This document shows positions 18,662-23,859 of a stretch of DNA of 23,859 bases, piece by piece. Made by a program: the position numbers and the translations under genes. The DNA comes from Choristocarpus tenellus KU-1152 (taxonomy: Eukaryota; Phaeophyceae). The notes beneath the pieces were generated by a model. That model saw nothing but the letters and a program-made list of their open reading frames with translations, was not told the origin of the DNA and ran no database searches. Position 1 is the stretch's first letter. Every line of letters begins with the position of its first letter. The DNA lies in the NCBI GenBank assembly GCA_964200185.2, contig CAXNAD020000234.1:1-23859 (forward strand), read 5' to 3'.

Positions 18662-18682
18662 CATGACGCTGTTCTGCATCCT

Positions 18683-18945
18683 CTACAATGTAGTCCTGCG
18701 AGCAACTGACCCCAGAGTAGTGGGGTTCCTTACGGGAATCCCTTTCAAACTCTCGCGTAGAGACTCGAGATTTATACCTTTCGGCCCTGAGTTTCCATTA
18801 CGTGTATTGCTCACATCAGGGTCGAACGTAACGGCAGCCATCTGCACTTGATAACCCTTCCACAAGCCCGAGATCGTGCACTTGTTCGATCCGAATAACT
18901 CCGCAACCCTGGTGAAGTCCCCGTTATGGAGGACCCATTGTTAAA
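18683..18945 (-). pseudogene. Transposase N-terminal fragment, right arm
   Basis: On the minus strand this reads LHNGDFTRVAELFGSNKCTI, then SGLWKGYQVQ, DPDVSN, INLESLRESLKGIPVRNPTT and LGSVA. It matches the left arm residue for residue with scattered substitutions. Its frame is open without the shift seen in the left arm, but the protein ends at the palindrome centre and has no catalytic domain. Confidence 0.75.
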
Positions 18946-19308
18946 GTGATGGAGTTCCGTCGCTACAATTTTGTATGCAGGATGGCTCGACTGCTGGTCA
19001 AAAAGACGACGCGTGCTTTGATTAGTTTGGGTGGGCGAAAACAGTTGACACTACTATCTTTCACCTCTTCATTCTCCTTTGTTACGCGAAACAGGCAGGT
19101 TGATTCTCCAAGACCAGCTGCAACACTGTCATATCAGGCTCTGCCTGTACAAAACGACTTGAAAAACTATTGAAACCCAGGGATGGAACAATTTTATCCC
19201 CTAAGCAGGAAATAAATTTGTTTTTGTACTCTTGCAAGTATTTGTATGTGCCTCCACTCTTTTTCAACACATTCCGATGCTTCTCAACTGTCTGTAGTGC
19301 CACCTATA
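18946..19308 (-). other. Unrecognised minus-strand open frame between repeats
   Basis: On the minus strand, 19082-19303 is open for 73 codons and reads like real protein (EKHRNVLKKSGGTYKYLQEY, then KNKFISCLGDKIVPS). It starts at GTG or directly after a possible AG acceptor next to the 174-bp tandem repeat. I do not recognise a domain. It may be a fragment of the same transposon debris or a stray exon. Confidence 0.3.
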
Positions 19309-19654
19309 CCCAAATGCCAATACTTGGGTTATACTCTGAAACATTCAAAGTTGGCTTATATTTTGGAACAGAGTGGTGTATTTCTCATCTCAAAACAACC
19401 ATCATGGAAACCCCTCATGTGACCTAAAATAGAAGTCACTGCTGTGATATAATCTAAGGTTCCGGGTGTGAGCACTTGGTGCCCAAAATGCCAATACTTG
19501 GGTTATATTCTGGAACATTCAAAGATGGCTTATATTTTGGAACAGAGTGGTGTATTTCTCATCTCAAAACAACCATCATGGAAACCCCTCATGTGACCTA
19601 AAATAGAAGTCCGTACTGTGATATAATCTAAGGTTCCAGGTGTGAGCACTTGGT
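19309..19654. repeat. Two-copy tandem duplication of about 174 bp
   Basis: Copy 1 (19309-19481) and copy 2 (19482-19654) differ by about seven substitutions and one A of length, roughly 96% identity by eye. The shared core includes CCAATACTTGGGTTATA, GGAACAGAGTGGTGTATTTC and CATGGAAACCCCTCATGTGA. No open frame of note crosses both copies. High identity implies a recent event or homogenisation. Confidence 0.93.
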
Positions 19655-20782
19655 ACCAAAATGATGACCCCTATGTAAGACGAGGATGTTGACATATTGA
19701 AAGGGTCTATGCCTTCTTTGTTGGAGTATGACCATGGTGGACAGGGGCAGAAGGGACTGGTATATCAGGTAAGAATCATTGCCCATCACCAAAAAGAGAG
19801 ATTCGAGTGGAGGAGCCCTTCCTTGGAACCCAAGAGAGGAAAAAGGAACTATGGGACGGCAAGTATTCATTTCCTAAACGTCTCAATGTGAAGGGGTGAC
19901 TGGAGATCAGGGGGAAGTTGAAGGGCAGTGGTGGTAGAGGATCAATGGCGCAAGTCACAAACCCCCTGCATTGGACCTTCAATCCAGCACCTGAGCAAGT
20001 GATGAATGAACTGATGTAAGAAGAGTGGCATAAGGTAAGCTGGATGGAGTCAGTCGTCCAGAAGTCTTGGGAAGAATGCGAGGCTGGATGTGTTGAGGAA
20101 GTACTGGAAAGCAATCGCCAAGGGCATCATCATTCCTATTCAGAGCAGCCAAGTAACATCGAAGTGCTGTACCCTATTGGCGAGGGAAGAGCTTGACTTT
20201 CTAAGATATGAACTGGGACTAAGGGAAGGTGAACTTTGACACCTTCATCCTCAAGGGTGTATCACAACATGCTCCAGTGGTGAAGTAGCTGTGGTTACCA
20301 ACAAAATCTCAACAGTCCCTGCTGACCCTGATATTGGTTATGGAACCTGATAATATAATAACTTGAGTACATCAGATGAGTGGATAAATCTTCCTTGGTG
20401 TTGGTGTTTTTGTGCTGGAGTTTTTGCTGTTGTTATTGTTGTGGGCAGCCTTTGAACACCTTTTCTAGAACGACATTCTTCTTCCCCCAGACCTTTCTGT
20501 GTATATATGTGTGATGATTTCTTCACTGAATATTTTTTGGATTGGTTTTCCTTGGTTGGTCTTTGTATTGTGCAAATCGTGCGTGGGTAATACTTGTGAT
20601 CGTATCTGCTGCACATTACAAATAAAACCTGCAACAGGATTTCTTTTTAGAATGGTGAAGCGAAGGAGTTAAAATGAGTTCAAATAGAAATTTTGTAGGG
20701 TTTTAAACTGAGTCAGACAGAGAGCATAAGCACTGTTGGCCATAAAGTTCATGGCCACATCATGTTTAAACAGTGTAAGGGT
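19655..20782. other. No gene recognised; possible decayed protein fragment near 19945-20135
   Basis: On the plus strand, one frame at about 19945-20135 reads QVTNPLHWTFNPAPEQVMNE, a stop, then EEWHKVSWMESVVQKSWEEC. This has the tryptophan-rich look of a transposase C-terminus, but I cannot name a family. The minus-strand frame at 20338-20634 is low in information. Nothing else is seen. Confidence 0.3.
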
Positions 20783-20910
20783 AATGGACTTAGGCACGTT
20801 TAACTTGGTTGTACAGGGCAGCAGGCAGGCTGGCTATGTAGTAGTGATAGCCATGAGGTCAACCATGTTAGAACATTTTATATATGGCAGACCGGGAAAA
20901 AAAATTGACA
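20783..20910. repeat. Two diverged units of a dispersed repeat of about 70-77 bp
   Basis: Units begin at about 20783 (ATGGACTTAGGC) and 20852 (CATGAGGTCAACC). The second shares ATGTTAGAACATTTTAT followed by a near-identical stretch with a unit at 22968-23010. The first aligns with the unit at 22893 through ATGGACTT, AACTTGGTT and TACA. Confidence 0.65.
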
Positions 20911-21931
20911 CTCGAGTTGGCCCCATTGTAACACCCCATTCGTTCTCTCTAAATGCACCTTGTATCACTGTATATTATACTACCACAAATACTAAATGCT
21001 CTGGTTTATTGTAGGCTACTTTTGATTTTAGTATTTTTGTTGATACATATTTGCAAGGCAAAGCATTCTCAAATCTGTCCAAAGAACAAAAAATAATGTG
21101 GTTTTGTTTTTGTGAGTAGCTTTAGACCTATGGGAATGAGAACAATATAACGAAACCAGTATGGTTGATTTGATATCGCAGCAAAGAAGTGTCATTGTAG
21201 GAAGTTCTTTGTATATGTGTCATAGATGAACTACAGGTAATTGGCTTTCCTTGCACCCAATGACATGTATGGGGTAGATGGATATTTGACTTGGTTTCCG
21301 CCATATATCTATATCCTTGGTGATTGATGTTTGTTTGTTTACAATCTAGCATTGTTTTCCTCTCTGTTCACACTTCTTGTACCAAGTGTGATGAGGTTGG
21401 AACATACAAGAAAGTGATGTGTAGGCAGTTGTCTTGACAAAAATCACTTCGCAACCTGCTTCCTGCCACTCAAAATGAACAATGTAAGATTTTTTTTAAG
21501 GTGAGTGCATGGGTTCTTGGACTTTCCCTCATTGGACCTTCTAGGTGTGGCAATTGTTGATGGTAGGAGCTATGGGATTCAGGGAACCGAGGTTGGAGTG
21601 TTGCCTGCACTCCATTTATGTTGCTGTGTTATTATCAGTGCCTTCGACTAATGTGTGGTGGCAAAGATGGTCTTTCTTTCTCTCCTTGGTGTCCCTCTCA
21701 ACATCATTCTCATATACTTGGTTCCTTCATGGTCTGTCACCAGAGTCATACCTTGTCTGGAGAATTGTACACACATAGATGAACCAGTCTCAATATTGCT
21801 ATCAAGCAATGGTCCTCTTACTTGGTATTTGTCTCATTTGCAACAACTATCATGCACTACTGCTGACTTCCTATGGCTAGAATAAGGTACTACAGGGTGT
21901 GATGGTGTGAGTGGGTAATATGGGGACTGCA
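20911..21931. other. No gene recognised
   Basis: Only short open frames occur. Two overlapping plus-strand frames (21545-21778 and 21655-21885) have hydrophobic runs but no recognisable family or splice context. No repeat or RNA gene is seen. Confidence 0.5.
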
Positions 21932-22381
21932 CTAGGGAATAATCAGGAGGGGAAATTCCAACTTAGTAGAAGCTGCGCTCCAGTAACCCCAGGAGTAAGG
22001 AAACAGTGGGGTGCATGTGTCCTCATAAATGTGTGGGGTGTGTGCTGGAGGTGAAAGGGTACAGTGTTCAGGCAGCATAAGGGTGCAGGAGGGAGCTGTT
22101 TGGTCTATGTGGAACAGTGGAGGTCCACCATGTAGGATATGGTGTGGTCCAGCAGCACCAGGAGGAATGGCAAGGAAGATAATTGTGCCTGGGTAGCAGG
22201 GACGTGCTGTGCTTGGATAGAAAGGGTGAGGTGTGCATAGGGGGGGGGCTTCCTGTGCAATTTTTGATGATGGAACTAACAACGTATATAAATAGCTGTG
22301 GGGTCTGTGGGTGACTTTTACTTGGAAAGTGGTCAAAAGGGAGTTCAAACTTTGTATCGAAGGCATTGCAGGCGAAGACAC
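21932..22381 (-). other. Unassigned 149-codon open frame rich in Pro, His, Ser and Thr
   Basis: This is one of the two longest uninterrupted frames in the window. The composition is biased (many proline, histidine, serine and threonine residues), with PPGAAGPHHILHGGPP near the middle. No domain, signal peptide or clear membrane segment is seen. The plus strand here is G-rich, which by itself lowers stop-codon frequency on the minus strand, so a chance frame is likely. Confidence 0.2.
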
Positions 22382-22599
22382 TGTCAGAAAATCACACTCC
22401 GGGCCAACATTCCCTTGATGATCAAGAGTAATTGTTGGACTAAAAAGGTAGAAGTTAGGACTAGGGATACAGGGTAAATAGGGGGAAAAAAAATTGGGTC
22501 AACCATCCCTTAAAAAAGTGAATAATTAAAGAGAGTTGGACTAGAGGTTGAATATGTGAAGTTGAGGGTGGGTTGGATGATAGTTACAAATATCCATCG

Positions 22600-22632
22600 C
22601 TCCATGTGTAATGATAGGTGTAATGATAGGTA
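22600..22632. repeat. Doubled ATGATAGG motif, copy 2 of a dispersed repeat
   Basis: CTCCATGTGTA is followed by ATGATAGG twice, 12 bp apart, mirroring 2175-2205 in a DHX16 intron about 20 kb away. Confidence 0.55.
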
Positions 22633-22815
22633 CTTCTGTTCATCTTCTGTCCTATTTTTGGATGCATTATTTTGTGTAGTGTTTGGGTGGTTGGGGTGAC
22701 TTTACGGTTTGTGTATATCAGGACTTTTTATCAGCCCAGACAGTTAACATGTCCACTGTCAGCAATATGTCCGTGAGCTGGTCTGTGCTCCAACTCTGTT
22801 GAAACGGTCAATGGG

Positions 22816-23040
22816 CATGGACTCTGTCATGTTCGAACTTGGTGGTTATACATGGTCAGTGGCAGCCCCAGTGATGTTGAGTACATGATAGCCATGGACT
22901 TGACCATATTCGAACTTGGTTATACATGGCGGACCAGTGGCCCTGGTCATGTTAAGTAAGTGGTGACCATGGACTCGGCAATGTTAGAACATTTTATCTA
23001 TAGCTGGCCTGGTAATATTTATTTTACACTTGGTCTCTGA
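22816..23040. repeat. Three diverged tandem units of about 76 bp
   Basis: Units start at CATGGAC at 22816, 22893 and 22968, giving spacings of 77 and 75 bp. Shared blocks are CATGGACT, ATGTTCGAACTTGG or ATGTTAGAACATTT, TTATACATGG and CCAGTGGC. The same unit recurs at 20783-20910. Confidence 0.7.
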
Positions 23041-23279
23041 CCACATCATGGCCATGCCCCCTATTTTATAGTTTACCACTCTTCTTGAATATTATATCCT
23101 ACATTTCACGTTTCTATTGAATCCACAAAATATATAATACAGTGATATTTCTTTATCATATTATATATTTTTTAACATTATAATTGTAGATTTAAAATAC
23201 AAATACATTCTTGGGTGTCTGAGGTGATTTGTGATCCATGTGTTTGTGAATGTGACATTCACACAAGTATAATACACAG
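23041..23279. other. AT-rich spacer, nothing recognised
   Basis: This is AT-rich sequence between two repeat regions, with TATAATA-type stretches near 23155-23200. No coding or structural feature is supported. Confidence 0.5.
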
Positions 23280-23859
23280 TGGATGTGGTCTGGACATGCC
23301 AAAAAAAAATTGAACTGATGGGCATCCATGGTCGGGACTGGTCCAGACATAGACATGGACCGGTTTTATATGTAGAGGACATGGACTGGAATGTGTTAAA
23401 TAATTATGAGACCGGTCCAGGTGGTGGATGGGATTTTTTAAAAATTACTGGCCTGGTGAAAAGTCCTAGTGTAATTATTGAATCACATGTGGAACTCATG
23501 AATTCTCATTGCACAAACTTCTGGAGTGCTCATATATTATTCATGATTTGAACAAAAAAGTTCCAGTGAGGATTAGAAAGGGTACAATCTATTTGTATAT
23601 AAATCTTTATTGTAGGCATTTTGCGCATATTTTCCCATGCAGTGGCTCGTGGCCAAATGAATTGGATTGTTGGACTAACACAACTCGTACTGGATTATGG
23701 TTTGGACATGTTAGACAATGTGAGACCTAGTCCATCTTGTGGACATGGACCTGTCCGTACCTAGTGGACCCAGTCCAGCTGGTGGACATGAACTGGTTGG
23801 TACAATATTCAGTGGGCGTGGTCCAGATATGTAGGATTATGTTAGACCCAGTCTGGCTG
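23280..23859. repeat. Degenerate array rich in GGACATG and TCCAG, running off the right edge
   Basis: GGACATG or close variants occur repeatedly (around 23291, 23379, 23706, 23740, 23784), interleaved with GGTCCAG, GACCCAGTCCAGCTG and GACCCAGTCTGGCTG. Units are 30-60 bp and strongly diverged, with an unrelated block at about 23440-23690. GGTCC and GGACC words in both orientations would allow local hairpins. Confidence 0.55.

Larger units (their letters stand above)
18317..18945. mobile_element. Inverted pair of truncated transposase N-termini (foldback structure)
   Basis: The left arm (about 18400-18641) and right arm (about 18701-18945) are reverse complements with roughly 83% identity by eye over about 220 gap-free bases, around a 59-bp spacer (18642-18700). 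Both arms encode the same transposase N-terminal region pointing at each other, and both stop at the same codon, VWSVA in the left arm and LGSVA in the right. No catalytic domain is present. The arrangement resembles a foldback or MITE-like derivative, or two nested truncated copies. Confidence 0.8.

Overview
This window is eukaryotic nuclear DNA. Genes are split by GT-AG introns of about 0.2 to 1.9 kb, there are no operon-like gene runs or ribosome binding sites, and simple repeats and decayed transposons fill much of the rest. The lineage cannot be fixed from the sequence. A dynactin subunit implies a dynein-dynactin organism, which excludes land plants. The helicase resembles both animal DHX16 and plant or protist Prp2 proteins. 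The transposase family is one I associate with oomycetes, algae and other protists, which is recalled knowledge and was not searched.

Layout. (1) 1-6757, plus strand: the last eight exons of a DEAH-box splicing helicase of the DHX16/Prp2 type. They encode about 376 C-terminal residues, from helicase motif V to the stop. The N-terminal two thirds lies off the left edge. (2) 6758-8796: intergenic, with short tandem repeats only. (3) About 8797-10533: a broken DDE transposon of the Tc1/mariner superfamily type with a possible pair of short terminal inverted repeats. (4) 10534-15580: about 5 kb without a gene I can identify. (5) 15581-17968, minus strand: a complete five-exon gene for dynactin subunit 5 (DCTN5/p25), 178 residues. 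(6) 18317-18945: two truncated copies of a transposase N-terminus arranged as an inverted repeat just upstream of DCTN5. (7) 19309-19654: a near-perfect tandem duplication of about 174 bp. (8) 20783-20910 and 22816-23040: copies of a diverged repeat with a unit of about 70-77 bp, followed from 23280 to the right edge by a degenerate array rich in GGACATG and TCCAG.

The two host genes are unrelated housekeeping genes, one for spliceosome remodelling and one for dynein-dependent transport. They lie in opposite orientations with transposon debris between and beside them. All exon joins were checked by codon phase, and both proteins read through without a stop. I found no undescribed biological system. 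The structures most worth checking are the inverted transposase fragment beside the DCTN5 promoter and the repeat families near the right end.
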